From the NCBI GenBank assembly GCA_020060215.1, contig JAGVAP010000009.1, positions 124,001 to 188,000 on the forward strand: a stretch of DNA of 64,000 nucleotides. The letters are read 5' to 3'. Positions 52,900-63,510 of this stretch are shown piece after piece. The stretch's first letter is position 1. Every line of letters begins with the position of its first letter. The stretch comes from Deltaproteobacteria bacterium. GTDB lineage: Bacteria > Desulfobacterota > DSM-4660 > Desulfatiglandales > HGW-15. A program made the translations under genes and the position numbers. Under the pieces are notes generated by a model that saw nothing but the letters and a program-made list of their open reading frames with translations, was not told the origin of the DNA and ran no database searches.

Positions 52900-53679
52900 T
52901 CACCTCATCCATTCCTTCGCCTTCGCCACGATCGCAGGCATGATCTCCCCGGCCTTTCCTTCGATGCGGACCATGGCCAATTCATCCATGGCCGTGGGCC
53001 CCATGTTGATGATCACGAGCTTGGCACCGGCCCTCGCTGCATACAGCGGCATGGTTGCGGCCGGATAAACGACAAGGGTGGATCCGAGGACGATGCAGAG
53101 ATCGCAGCCCCTGGAGCGGCGCTCCGACTCCATCAGTACGTCGAAGGGAAGCTGCTCCCCGAAAAAGACGGCGTCCGGTTTCAGCATGCCCCGGCACGCA
53201 GGGCATTGCGGTTCGTCCACTCCCGCCAGAATCCACCCTTTGACCGCCTGGATGGGATAGCGGCAATTGCACCCGAGACACCTCGCATGGCTCAGGTCCC
53301 CGTGCAACTCGAAAACCAGCCCCTCCTGAACCCCTGCCTTCTGGTGAAGACCGTCCACGTTTTGCGTGACAACGCCGTACAGTTTCCCGATATCCTGGAG
53401 GGAGGCAATGGCGTAGTGAGCGGGGTTGGGTTTGGCATCCGCCACGATGAACTCGTCTCCCGTAAGGAGCTGCCAGTGTTTCTTTCGGACCTCCCGGTCT
53501 GAGAGGAACCGCTCGATGGTGAAATCCTCTGGATCGTATCTGCTCCACAGGCCGTCCGGGCCCCTGAAGTCCGGGATACCCGATTCCGTGCTCACCCCTG
53601 CCCCGGTGAAGACCACGATCCTGTTTGCCCGGGCCACCAGCCGAGCCACCTCTTCGATCTGTTTTTCAAGCATCGCCAC
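52900..53679 (-). CDS. cobB: Sirtuin-family NAD-dependent protein deacylase
   Basis: The 259-residue protein has the NAD-binding segment GAGVSTESGIPDFRG at about 26-40, the active-site blocks TQNVDGLHQKAG and FELHGDL (catalytic His), and four zinc cysteines (CLGCNC...CPAC). It removes acyl groups from lysines using NAD. The acetate-related neighbours (acyl-CoA metabolism) make regulation of acyl-CoA synthetases plausible. The start may be 53679 or 53673. An operator-like palindrome lies 43 bases upstream. Confidence 0.92.
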   Translation of the reverse strand: MAMLEKQIEEVARLVARANRIVVFTGAGVSTESGIPDFRGPDGLWSRYDPEDFTIERFLSDREVRKKHWQLLTGDEFIVADAKPNPAHYAIASLQDIGKLYGVVTQNVDGLHQKAGVQEGLVFELHGDLSHARCLGCNCRYPIQAVKGWILAGVDEPQCPACRGMLKPDAVFFGEQLPFDVLMESERRSRGCDLCIVLGSTLVVYPAATMPLYAARAGAKLVIINMGPTAMDELAMVRIEGKAGEIMPAIVAKAKEWMR

Positions 53680-53721
53680 GCCTTCCCTCCTGACACTTCG
53701 ACGCTCCCAAAAAGCTCATGA

Positions 53722-53744
53722 CTTACATTACTCCATAATGTAAG
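53722..53744. promoter_or_regulatory. Perfect palindrome upstream of cobB
   Basis: CTTACATTA-CTCCA-TAATGTAAG is a perfect 9-bp inverted repeat with a 5-base spacer, 43 bases upstream of the cobB start. It has the shape of an operator for a dimeric regulator. No terminator T-run follows. Confidence 0.5.
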
Positions 53745-54074
53745 ATGAATCAAAAAAAGGGGGAAGTATGGCGGAGTGGAAGGATCGAGGGTGAAGAAAG
53801 CCTCCGTCCATACCGGCGATCCCGATTTCAAGCCTGTTGGAGCCGAACAGGAAGTGGTCTGGCTCTAGTGCTGCTCAGGTCCACCCGCATGCAGCCTCCC
53901 GGCATCCTTACGCCTCGACCGGCCACTCCGCCGGCTCATGTCCTCTTGTTTGCGTCCACGAAAGTGTTATGATGAGCATAGTCGTTTCTCTTAAGGCACG
54001 TACTTTGCATTCAAGTGCAAATCAAAGCCGGCCCCTCTGGAGCCGGACCTTTAATGAGGAGGTTATCTTACCTT
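53745..54074. other. Intergenic region between cobB and the GNAT gene
   Basis: A short plus-strand frame from 53745 has no ribosome site or recognisable family and was not annotated. TTTGCA-TTCAAG-TGCAAA (54004-54021) and CCGGC/GCCGG (54028-54046) are small hairpins just before the GNAT ribosome site. They could modulate its translation. Confidence 0.4.
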
Positions 54075-54638
54075 ATGCCCGTCGATGAAGACTTTTCGAC
54101 CAAAGGCAGAAATCATTGCGTGAAGATCAGGCAGATGGAAATCGACGATCTGCCTGTTGTTTTTCATCTCGGCGAGAGGCTTTTCAGCGCAGACAAGGCC
54201 CCCAACCTCTACAGGACCTGGGACCAGTACGAGGTCGTGGAACTGTTCAACGCGGATTCGGAGTTCTGCCTGGTGGCAGAGGTGGATGAAAAGATCACAG
54301 GCTTTGCACTGGGGACGACCGTGACCAAGAGCCGGTCCGCCTGGAAGTACGGCTACCTGGTCTGGCTTGGGGTGGAACCGTCCGCACAGCGGGAAGGCGT
54401 CGCCCAGCGGTTGTTCAATCGCTTCCGGGACCTCATGCTCAAGACCGGGGTAAGGATGCTCCTGGTCGATACGGAGGCCGAAAACCTGCCGGCACTCCAT
54501 TTTTTCAGGAAACAGGGCTTCGGCAACCCTCAGCAGCACATCTATCTTTCCATGAACCTGGCCAATCATCAGCTGTCCCTCAAGAAGAAACAAAATGGAG
54601 AGTTCCAGGAACAGCGGACCCGCAGGAGCCACGGCTGA
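54075..54638 (+). CDS. GNAT-family N-acetyltransferase (RimI-like)
   Basis: A 187-residue GNAT enzyme. The acetyl-CoA site region is VEPSAQREGVAQRLFNRF (R/Q-x-x-G-x-A/G pattern) near 115-132, and EAENLPALHFFRKQGF is the conserved helix-loop of the fold. It starts at ATG 54075 after GAGGAGG. The stop overlaps the peptidase gene by 44 bases, suggesting the two are made together, perhaps acting on the same N-acyl substrate. Confidence 0.85.
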   Translation: MPVDEDFSTKGRNHCVKIRQMEIDDLPVVFHLGERLFSADKAPNLYRTWDQYEVVELFNADSEFCLVAEVDEKITGFALGTTVTKSRSAWKYGYLVWLGVEPSAQREGVAQRLFNRFRDLMLKTGVRMLLVDTEAENLPALHFFRKQGFGNPQQHIYLSMNLANHQLSLKKKQNGEFQEQRTRRSHG

Positions 54639-55749
54639 AACAGCATCACGCGTTCAGCCGCAGCGGCTCAAGAAGCTGCTCAAGAGGCTCATTGATATCT
54701 ACAGTCCCTATGGCAAGGAAGAGGGGATCCTCCACTTCGTCTCAGGCTATCTCAGGCGCCGGGGCTTTCATTCGGTCCTTCAGCCGGTGGACGAGAACCG
54801 CTTCAACCTGGTCCTGATGCCGGCGGGTGTGGCACCCAGGCTCGCCTTCGTCGGCCACCTGGACACCGTGGTCGCCTGTGACCTGGAGGACTACGGATAC
54901 AAGGAAGAGGGCGACATCATCAGGGGGGTGGGCACGGCGGACATGAAGGCGGGATGTGCGGCCATGATCGAGGCGTACATGGCCGCCCATGGCGGCACAC
55001 CGGACTCGCCGATTCCGGTGGCCCTCTGTCTTGTGGTCGGCGAGGAGGGGGAGGGCGACGGCGTCGACCGCCTGGTGGAGGAATACGACTTTCCGTGGGC
55101 CGTCATCGGCGAGCCGACGGACATGAGGCCCTGCCTGAGCAACTACGGCTACCTGGAGGTCCATCTCTCCACCGTCGGACGCAGGGTCCACGCCTCCCTG
55201 GCCAACCGCGGGGGCAACCCGGTGGAGGTGATGATGCATATGATCACCGGGATATGCCGGTACATGGAGGCCCGGCGTCCGGAGGTGGTCTACAATATCC
55301 GTGACGTCTTCAGTTCGCGCGCGGGGTTTGCAGTCCCGGAACGGTGCGACGCATGGCTCGATATCCACCTGCCTCCCCGGGCGGCGATTGGGGAAATCGC
55401 TGCCGAGCTGGAGGAGATCCTGGATGCGGAGAAGAACCGCTTTCCCTCCGTGGAGGAGTCGCTGCGGCTGGCCACCATCGACGCCGGCTATGAACTCCCG
55501 GAGAAAGGGCGTTTTGTAGAAGGGCTGAAGGAGGTCTTCTCCGGTTCCGGTCTCTCCTGGGAACCGGCCCCTTTTGTCAGCCATTCGGATGCGAACCGGC
55601 TCTGGAGGGCCGGAGTCAAACCCGTGCTGATCGGACCGGGAAGCCTGGCCAAGGCGCATACGCCCGATGAATCCGTATCCTTTCAGCAGACCCTTGCGGC
55701 CGCCAAGTTCTACTATCATCTTTCCATGAGGATGGCACAGGATGCCTGA
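54595..55749 (+). CDS. M20-family metallopeptidase (ArgE/DapE/LysK type)
   Basis: A zinc-dependent amidohydrolase or deacetylase of 384 residues. The metal site shows in VGHLDTV (His and Asp), GTADMKAG (Asp), and GEEGEGDG (Glu). A dimerisation-type segment follows. The family includes N-acetylornithine and N-acetyl-lysine deacetylases. It overlaps the GNAT gene, so an acetyl-amino-acid cycle is possible, but the substrate cannot be told. The first 20 codons lie within the GNAT gene; the true start may be later. Confidence 0.83.
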   Translation: MESSRNSGPAGATAETASRVQPQRLKKLLKRLIDIYSPYGKEEGILHFVSGYLRRRGFHSVLQPVDENRFNLVLMPAGVAPRLAFVGHLDTVVACDLEDYGYKEEGDIIRGVGTADMKAGCAAMIEAYMAAHGGTPDSPIPVALCLVVGEEGEGDGVDRLVEEYDFPWAVIGEPTDMRPCLSNYGYLEVHLSTVGRRVHASLANRGGNPVEVMMHMITGICRYMEARRPEVVYNIRDVFSSRAGFAVPERCDAWLDIHLPPRAAIGEIAAELEEILDAEKNRFPSVEESLRLATIDAGYELPEKGRFVEGLKEVFSGSGLSWEPAPFVSHSDANRLWRAGVKPVLIGPGSLAKAHTPDESVSFQQTLAAAKFYYHLSMRMAQDA

Positions 55750-56034
55750 AGGCACCTCATAGTTTCACAAGAAGAAGGGAATGACGTTTGATCATGGACG
55801 AATCTTCTCAGGAATGAATATCGAGCATTGCCCTTTTCGATCTCACCGCCAATGAATTGAGGCTATCCCGGGTTTCTGCAACGACAGGGGAGATACTCCG
55901 GCTTTTTGAAAAAATGAAGAGTTGACTCAGGCCTTACGGCCGCAACCAAGATCCGCCACGAAGACACCAAGAGATCGCGGTCGTCTTCGGGTCTTAGCGT
56001 TTTCGTGGCAGATCTTCTCTGCAAAGGGATCGAG
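55750..56034. repeat. Intergenic region with a dispersed CCACGAAGACACC-type repeat
   Basis: 55955-56013 contains CCGCCACGAAGACACC and, inverted, GTCTTCGGGTCTTAGCG plus TTTTCGTGGCAG, which can pair. This repeat runs into the region upstream of the pyruvate kinase start. No gene seen. Confidence 0.45.
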
Positions 56035-57486
56035 ATGACGTTGCCCAAGCACAAGACCAAGATCGTCTGCACCATCGGACCCGCCTCGGAATCCCCCTCG
56101 GTCATGGAGCAGATGATCGAAGCGGGCATGAACGTGGCCCGGCTGAACTTCTCTCACGGGGATTTCGCTACCCACCGCAACGTGATTGAGAACCTGCGGG
56201 CCGCCTCGAGGTCCCTCGGACGGCGTATCGCGATCATGGCCGACCTGCCGGGCCCTAAGATGCGGATCGGGAGGATCGACCCGGAACCCGTGGAACTCAG
56301 GCCGGGCGACCCGTTCATACTCACCACGGAGGAGATCGTCGGTGACCGAACCCGCGTATCGGTCTCCTTCGACCCCCTCCCCCAGGCGGTGAAGCGCGGG
56401 GACACGCTCTTCCTGAACGACGGCTTTATCCAGATCGAAGTGACCGGAGTAGAGGGTCATGACATCATCTGCAAGGTGCTGGTGGGCGGAGAGCTCCGCT
56501 CCCGGAAGGGCCTCAATCTGCCCGGCATCGATCTCGGGATCAGCGCATTCACGGCGCGGGACCGTGAATACCTCCAATTCGCCCTCGAGAACGGGGTAGA
56601 TGCCGTAAGCCAGTCCTTCGTGGAAAACGGACAGGACATCGAGGCTGTCCGCAAGGCGGCCGCGGACCTGGGCCATCATCCCTTGATCATCGCCAAGATC
56701 GAACGTTCCAGGGCGCTCGAGCATATCGATGCGATCATGGAGGCTTCGGACGGCATCATGATCGCCCGCGGCGACCTGGGTGTAGAGGTCCCGATCGAGC
56801 TGATCGCCGTGGTCCAGAAGCGGTTGATGAGACTTGCGAACATCTACGCCAAGCCCGTCATCACGGCGACCCAGATGCTCGAGTCCATGGCCAACAACCG
56901 GCGGCCCACAAGGGCCGAGGCCACGGACGTGGCCAACGCGGTGCTGGACGGTACCGACTGCGTCATGCTCTCCGCGGAGTCCGCAATGGGCAGGTATCCC
57001 GTGGATGCGGTCGCGATGCTCGCAAAGATCTGTGCCGCCGCCGAGTCCCGTCGAACCGCCATTCCGGTGAAGGATCTCTTCAGGGGGATTGAACTGACCG
57101 GGAAGGTCAGGCCGGAGCATCTCATCGCGATCGGGGTGGAAGCCGGTCTGCAGTACGCGCACCCGGCGGCGGTGTTCGTCCCGACGCACAGCGGCTCCAC
57201 GGCCAGGAGTGTGGCCCGGTTCCGTTTCCCCGTCTGGACGGTCGCCGTCAGCTCCCAGGAGGCGACCTGTCAGCACCTCCAGTTCTCCGCCGGCATCCAT
57301 CCGGTGTACGAGCCGGAGCAACCGGAGACCTGGAGGGCTTACATCGAGAAATGGTTGCGTGATCACGATATTTCCGGTGAGGTAGTCTTCCTGACCGGTG
57401 GCCCTTCGAGAGAGCACCCGGACGCGAATCACCGGATGGAGATCATCGATCTTCGGCCCCCAGCCGATGAGGCGCAACACCTTTGA
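56035..57486 (+). CDS. pyk: Pyruvate kinase
   Basis: It transfers phosphate from phosphoenolpyruvate to ADP in the last step of glycolysis. Typical motifs are seen: KTKIVCTIGPASES at the start, NFSHGD, MADLPGPKMRIG, and the active-site IAKIERSRALEHIDAIMEASDGIMIARGDLGVE, followed by TATQMLESM. The C-terminal allosteric domain is present. I prefer ATG 56035 after AAAGGGATC; the frame runs up to a GTG at 56005. It is first in a cluster with pgm, gpmA and pgi. Confidence 0.95.
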   Translation: MTLPKHKTKIVCTIGPASESPSVMEQMIEAGMNVARLNFSHGDFATHRNVIENLRAASRSLGRRIAIMADLPGPKMRIGRIDPEPVELRPGDPFILTTEEIVGDRTRVSVSFDPLPQAVKRGDTLFLNDGFIQIEVTGVEGHDIICKVLVGGELRSRKGLNLPGIDLGISAFTARDREYLQFALENGVDAVSQSFVENGQDIEAVRKAAADLGHHPLIIAKIERSRALEHIDAIMEASDGIMIARGDLGVEVPIELIAVVQKRLMRLANIYAKPVITATQMLESMANNRRPTRAEATDVANAVLDGTDCVMLSAESAMGRYPVDAVAMLAKICAAAESRRTAIPVKDLFRGIELTGKVRPEHLIAIGVEAGLQYAHPAAVFVPTHSGSTARSVARFRFPVWTVAVSSQEATCQHLQFSAGIHPVYEPEQPETWRAYIEKWLRDHDISGEVVFLTGGPSREHPDANHRMEIIDLRPPADEAQHL

Positions 57487-57518
57487 ACCAAAACAGGAAG
57501 AGTCGAGTGAGGTGAAGA

Positions 57519-59171
57519 ATGACCGTACATGAGCTAGCAGGCAAACCGGCGCCGAGATCGGCGCTTGCCAACATACCGAGGCTGGTGAGCGCGTACTTTG
57601 TCCGAAAACCCGACGTATCCGATCCTGCAGAGCGCGTGGCGTTCGGAACCTCGGGCCACAGGGGGAGTTCGCTGAAGAACAGCTTTAACGAGGAGCATAT
57701 CCTGGCTGTGAGCCAGGCGATCTGCGACTACAGAAAAGGGAAGGGGATCGACGGCCCCCTTTTCGTGGGGATCGACACCCATGCCCTTTCGGAGCCGGCC
57801 TTCGCCAGCGCCCTCGAGGTCTTTGCCGCCAACCAGGTCATCGTCATGTTTCAGGAAGGAATGCGATACACGCCTACGCCTGTGATCTCCCACGCCATCC
57901 TCACCTACAACCGCGGGAGAAAGGGCGGCCTGGCGGACGGGGTGGTCATTACCCCCTCCCATAATCCGCCGGAGGACGGTGGATTCAAGTACAATCCGCC
58001 GGAGGGAGGGCCGGCCGCTCCGGAGACTACCCGGACCATCGAAGACCATGCCAATCGTTTCATTGAACAGGGCATGAAGGGAGTGAGACGGGTGTCCTTC
58101 CAAAAGGCCATTCAGGCCGATACCACGCGCTCCCATGATTATATTCTCCCCTATGTGGAGGACCTCCTGAATGTGATCGACATGGAGGCGATTGCCGGGG
58201 AAGGGCTCAGGATCGGGGCGGACCCGCTGGGAGGCTCGGCCGTCGACTTCTTCGACCGCATCGGCGAGCGCTACGGCCTTGACCTCCAGGTCGTCAACCC
58301 TGCGGTGGACCCCACCTTTTCCTTCATGACCCTCGACCATGACGGCAGGATCCGCATGGACTGCTCCTCGCCCTATGCCATGGCCGGTTTGATCGGGCTG
58401 AAAGACCGCTTCGACGTCTCCTTCGGCAACGACGCGGATGCGGACCGCCACGGCATCGTCACAAAGGGCTCCGGGCTCCTGAACCCGAACCACTACCTGT
58501 CCGTGGCGGTGGAGTACCTGTTTCAAACCCGGCCCGGATGGAAGGAGAATGCGGCCGTGGGCAAGACCCTCGTATCCACGTCCATGATCGATCGCGTAGC
58601 CGGTTCTCTCCGGAGAAGGGTGATCGAGGTTCCTGTCGGGTTCAAGTGGTTTGTCGATGGTTTGATCGACGGATCCCTGGGTTTTGGAGGGGAGGAGAGC
58701 GCCGGGGCCTCTTTTCTGCGGCGGGACGGTACGGTCTGGACCACGGACAAGGACGGGATCGTGATGGATCTCCTTGCCTGCGAGATGACGGCGAAAATGC
58801 ACAAAGACCCAGGGGAGCTCTACAGGGATCTCGAGGAGCGGTTTGGAAGAGCATTTTATCAAAGGATGGACGTCCCCGCATCACGCGAGCAGAAGGCCGC
58901 GCTCAAGAAGTTGTCTCCTCAGCATGTCAGCGCGAAGGAGATGGCCGGCGAGCCTATCCTGTCCAAGCTCACCAGGGCGCCGGGCAATGACGCGGACATT
59001 GGAGGGTTGAAGGTGGTCACCCCCGGCGGATGGTTTGCGGCCCGTCCCTCGGGCACCGAGGATATCTGCAAGATCTACGCGGAGAGTTTCCGGGACGAAG
59101 ACCACCTCAAGAGCATTCAGGAAGAGGCCATGGCCATGGTAGAAGCGGCCTACAGGGCGGCCGGGGTGTAG
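57519..59171 (+). CDS. pgm: Phosphoglucomutase (alpha-D-glucose phosphate-specific)
   Basis: It interconverts glucose 1- and 6-phosphate, so links glycogen or cell-wall sugar synthesis to glycolysis. The 550-residue length matches bacterial Pgm. The phosphoserine loop is VITPSHNPPEDGG. The metal loop is DADADRHGI. The sugar-binding segment GGEESAGASFLRRDG and the phosphate-binding RPSGTEDICK are present. It is in one direction with pyk, gpmA and pgi. Confidence 0.95.
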   Translation: MTVHELAGKPAPRSALANIPRLVSAYFVRKPDVSDPAERVAFGTSGHRGSSLKNSFNEEHILAVSQAICDYRKGKGIDGPLFVGIDTHALSEPAFASALEVFAANQVIVMFQEGMRYTPTPVISHAILTYNRGRKGGLADGVVITPSHNPPEDGGFKYNPPEGGPAAPETTRTIEDHANRFIEQGMKGVRRVSFQKAIQADTTRSHDYILPYVEDLLNVIDMEAIAGEGLRIGADPLGGSAVDFFDRIGERYGLDLQVVNPAVDPTFSFMTLDHDGRIRMDCSSPYAMAGLIGLKDRFDVSFGNDADADRHGIVTKGSGLLNPNHYLSVAVEYLFQTRPGWKENAAVGKTLVSTSMIDRVAGSLRRRVIEVPVGFKWFVDGLIDGSLGFGGEESAGASFLRRDGTVWTTDKDGIVMDLLACEMTAKMHKDPGELYRDLEERFGRAFYQRMDVPASREQKAALKKLSPQHVSAKEMAGEPILSKLTRAPGNDADIGGLKVVTPGGWFAARPSGTEDICKIYAESFRDEDHLKSIQEEAMAMVEAAYRAAGV

Positions 59172-59309
59172 TGGGAGGGTTTCCGTGTTCAGGGTTCAGG
59201 ATTCAGCGCAGCCCCCGACACCGAAGCGCGTGAAGTTGCACTGCTGGGCCCTTCATGAGTCTCCCTCTGAACACCGGAGACCGAACACTCTAAAGGAATG
59301 GAGGATCCT

Positions 59310-60059
59310 ATGCACAAGCTGGTCTTGTTGAGACATGGTGAGAGCACCTGGAACAAGGCAAACCTCTTTACCGGCTGGACGGACGTGGACCTTTCGGAGA
59401 ATGGGGTCGAAGAGGCCAGGGAGGCCGGCCGGGTACTCAAACGGGAGGGATATGTCTTCGATCTCGCCTTCACCTCTGTGTTGAAGCGGGCGATACGGAC
59501 CCTCTGGCTCGCCCTGGACGAGATGGACCTCATGTGGATCCCCGTGGTGCGCGACTGGAGGTTGAACGAACGACATTACGGTGCCCTGCAGGGGCTGAAC
59601 AAGGCACAGACCGCGGAGAAATTCGGGGAAAAACAGGTGAAGATCTGGAGGAGGAGCTACGACATCCGGCCTCCGGCCCTGGAGGAGCCCGATGAGCGCA
59701 ACCCTGCCCGGGACCCCCGCTACCGCGACCTGAGAAAAGAACAGATCCCCCTGACGGAGTGCCTGAAGGACACGGTGGAGCGGTTCCTGCCGTGCTGGCA
59801 CGATGTGATCGGTCCGACAGTGGGGTCCGGGAAGCGAGTGCTTATCGCAGCCCACGGCAACAGCCTGCGTGCCCTTCTGAAATACCTGGACCAGATCCCT
59901 GACGAAGTGATCCCCGAGGTCAACGTCCCCACGGGGATGCCTCTGGTCTACGAGTTGACCGACGACCTGAAGCCGATCCGGAGCTACTATATCGGCGATC
60001 CGGAAAAGGTGAAGAAGGCCATGGAGGCGGTCGCGGCACAGGGAAAGGTGAAGAAGTAG
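59310..60059 (+). CDS. gpmA: 2,3-bisphosphoglycerate-dependent phosphoglycerate mutase
   Basis: It interconverts 3- and 2-phosphoglycerate. The catalytic His is in [10 protein letters not shown] near residue 10, with [12 protein letters not shown] following, RRSYD-type region, and the second catalytic His in [11 protein letters not shown]. At 249 residues it is the cofactor-dependent type. GGAGGATCCT precedes ATG 59310. Confidence 0.95.
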   Translation: MHKLVLLRHGESTWNKANLFTGWTDVDLSENGVEEAREAGRVLKREGYVFDLAFTSVLKRAIRTLWLALDEMDLMWIPVVRDWRLNERHYGALQGLNKAQTAEKFGEKQVKIWRRSYDIRPPALEEPDERNPARDPRYRDLRKEQIPLTECLKDTVERFLPCWHDVIGPTVGSGKRVLIAAHGNSLRALLKYLDQIPDEVIPEVNVPTGMPLVYELTDDLKPIRSYYIGDPEKVKKAMEAVAAQGKVKK

Positions 60060-61958
<1,899 letters not shown>

Positions 61959-61989
61959 TCTCGAGGGAAGGCCCTCAGGGGGTGGCGTC

Positions 61990-63186
61990 TCACGCGACTT
62001 GCGGTCTCATGACGGCCCGGGGGACCTCTTCCCGGCTGCGCCGAGACAAGGTACGGTACGTCTCGGCGAGGAGACGGCCCTGCTTTTCCCATCCGTGGTC
62101 CGAGGCCGTTCTCCTGGCCGCCATACCCATGGCCAGCCGGTTTTCCCTCTTCATCAGGAAGGCCAGCGGTTCCGCGATATCCGCGGCGGAAGGGTGATCC
62201 TTCAGCACGAAGCCCTGAACGCCGGTCCGGACCAGGTCTCTGGCTCCAACCTTCTCCGTAATGATGACGGGCAACCCCGCCATCATGGCCTCCAGCACCA
62301 CCATCCCGAATGCATCGCAACTCGACGGCAGGATGAAAATGTCGCTGGCATGATAGTACTTTTCGATCTCCCGGGTGATGCCGGCGAAACAACAACGATC
62401 CGCTATGCCGAGGCTCCTGGCCAGGGACAAATACCGAGTGGAAGGCGTTTTCCCCACGATCAGGAGCTTGGCGGACTGAAAGGGACCGTCGCTGTGGACC
62501 AGTTCGGCCATTCCCGCCATGGCAAGATCCAGCCGTTTGATCTCATAGTTCAACCCTACAAACAGGACCACGATGTCGCTCGACAGCAGTCCGTGTCGGG
62601 CGCGGATCTCCCGCCGTCCGGCATCTCGATCGGAGCCGGAGAACCGCTCTCGCGAGACCCCGGGATGGATGACCTTCATCCGCCTTTCCGGGATTTCATA
62701 GCACTTCAGCATCTCTTCCTTGGCAAGGCTGGAGACAGAGGTGATGATGGGAGAAGAAGACCCCGTCACCCCGCATCTTTCCACCCATGCCGTGGCCCTG
62801 TCGAACAGACTCATATGCTTCTTCCTCACATCTCTGACCCAGGCGGCATGAGGAATGCCGTGCATGGTGAGGACGTCCATCCGGAATATCCGATCGTGAC
62901 TGTGGATCAGATCGAAGCGGCCCTTCCTGATCAGCGCATTGGAAAAATAGGCAAAACTGACAGGCCTCAGGGAGCGGGGATATGGGACAATGGGTACCTT
63001 GTGAAAGATCACGCGGGAACGCTCAGGCCCCCGGAGATGGGCGAATACGTGGATCTCGAAGTCGTCCTGGGCGGATAACTGCTCGGCCAGATGAAACGCA
63101 TAGCTTTCCGCGCCGCCTACCCGCCCGTAATGGGGAGTCACGACGGCAACCGTCACCTTGTTCCCACAGCCCAGGTCCATTTTCAT
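61990..63186 (-). CDS. Glycosyltransferase family 4
   Basis: A 398-residue GT-B enzyme. The N-terminal half carries TPHYGRVGGAESYAFHLAEQL, a typical start of sugar-nucleotide GT4 enzymes. The C-terminal half carries LFVGLNYEIKRLDLAMAGM and the EX7E region, ILPSSCDAFGMVVLEAMMAG. It resembles LPS-core or lipid-linked sugar transferases such as WaaG-like. It lies near a lipid A deacylase gene, so envelope glycolipid synthesis is likely, but the acceptor is not known. Confidence 0.88.
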   Translation of the reverse strand: MKMDLGCGNKVTVAVVTPHYGRVGGAESYAFHLAEQLSAQDDFEIHVFAHLRGPERSRVIFHKVPIVPYPRSLRPVSFAYFSNALIRKGRFDLIHSHDRIFRMDVLTMHGIPHAAWVRDVRKKHMSLFDRATAWVERCGVTGSSSPIITSVSSLAKEEMLKCYEIPERRMKVIHPGVSRERFSGSDRDAGRREIRARHGLLSSDIVVLFVGLNYEIKRLDLAMAGMAELVHSDGPFQSAKLLIVGKTPSTRYLSLARSLGIADRCCFAGITREIEKYYHASDIFILPSSCDAFGMVVLEAMMAGLPVIITEKVGARDLVRTGVQGFVLKDHPSAADIAEPLAFLMKRENRLAMGMAARRTASDHGWEKQGRLLAETYRTLSRRSREEVPRAVMRPQVA

Positions 63187-63510
63187 TCCCTCTTCGCTCG
63201 TTCCTCAGCCTACGAATACAAAGACGAGCACATGGATGAGTCATCAAAGCAGAAACCGTCGCAGAATGCAGTACCCATGGAAGCCATTCCGGGCAAGGGT
63301 GGACGGGTGAGTCCTCGAACCTGCCGCACCGCTTGAGCGAATAGGAACCGAGACATCCGAGGTGACTGGAATACAGAATGGGGCATCGCCGGTGAGGATG
63401 TCAAGCGTTAGGAGTGGTGCCTCTCTGGAGGTGTTCGAAAGTAGGCGATTTTCACTGATCTTCAGGATACGGCCGATCTGCGGGTGGAGTGCCAATCCCT
63501 CGACAGTCCC
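63187..63510. other. Intergenic region without recognised genes
   Basis: About 320 bases between the glycosyltransferase start and the lipid A deacylase stop, both minus strand. Several short frames exist on both strands but none has a ribosome site or family match. No repeat of families A or B is present. Confidence 0.5.

Noticed and set aside
53745..53972. 75-codon plus-strand frame after the cobB palindrome
   Set aside because: No ribosome site, odd composition and no family; treated as non-coding.
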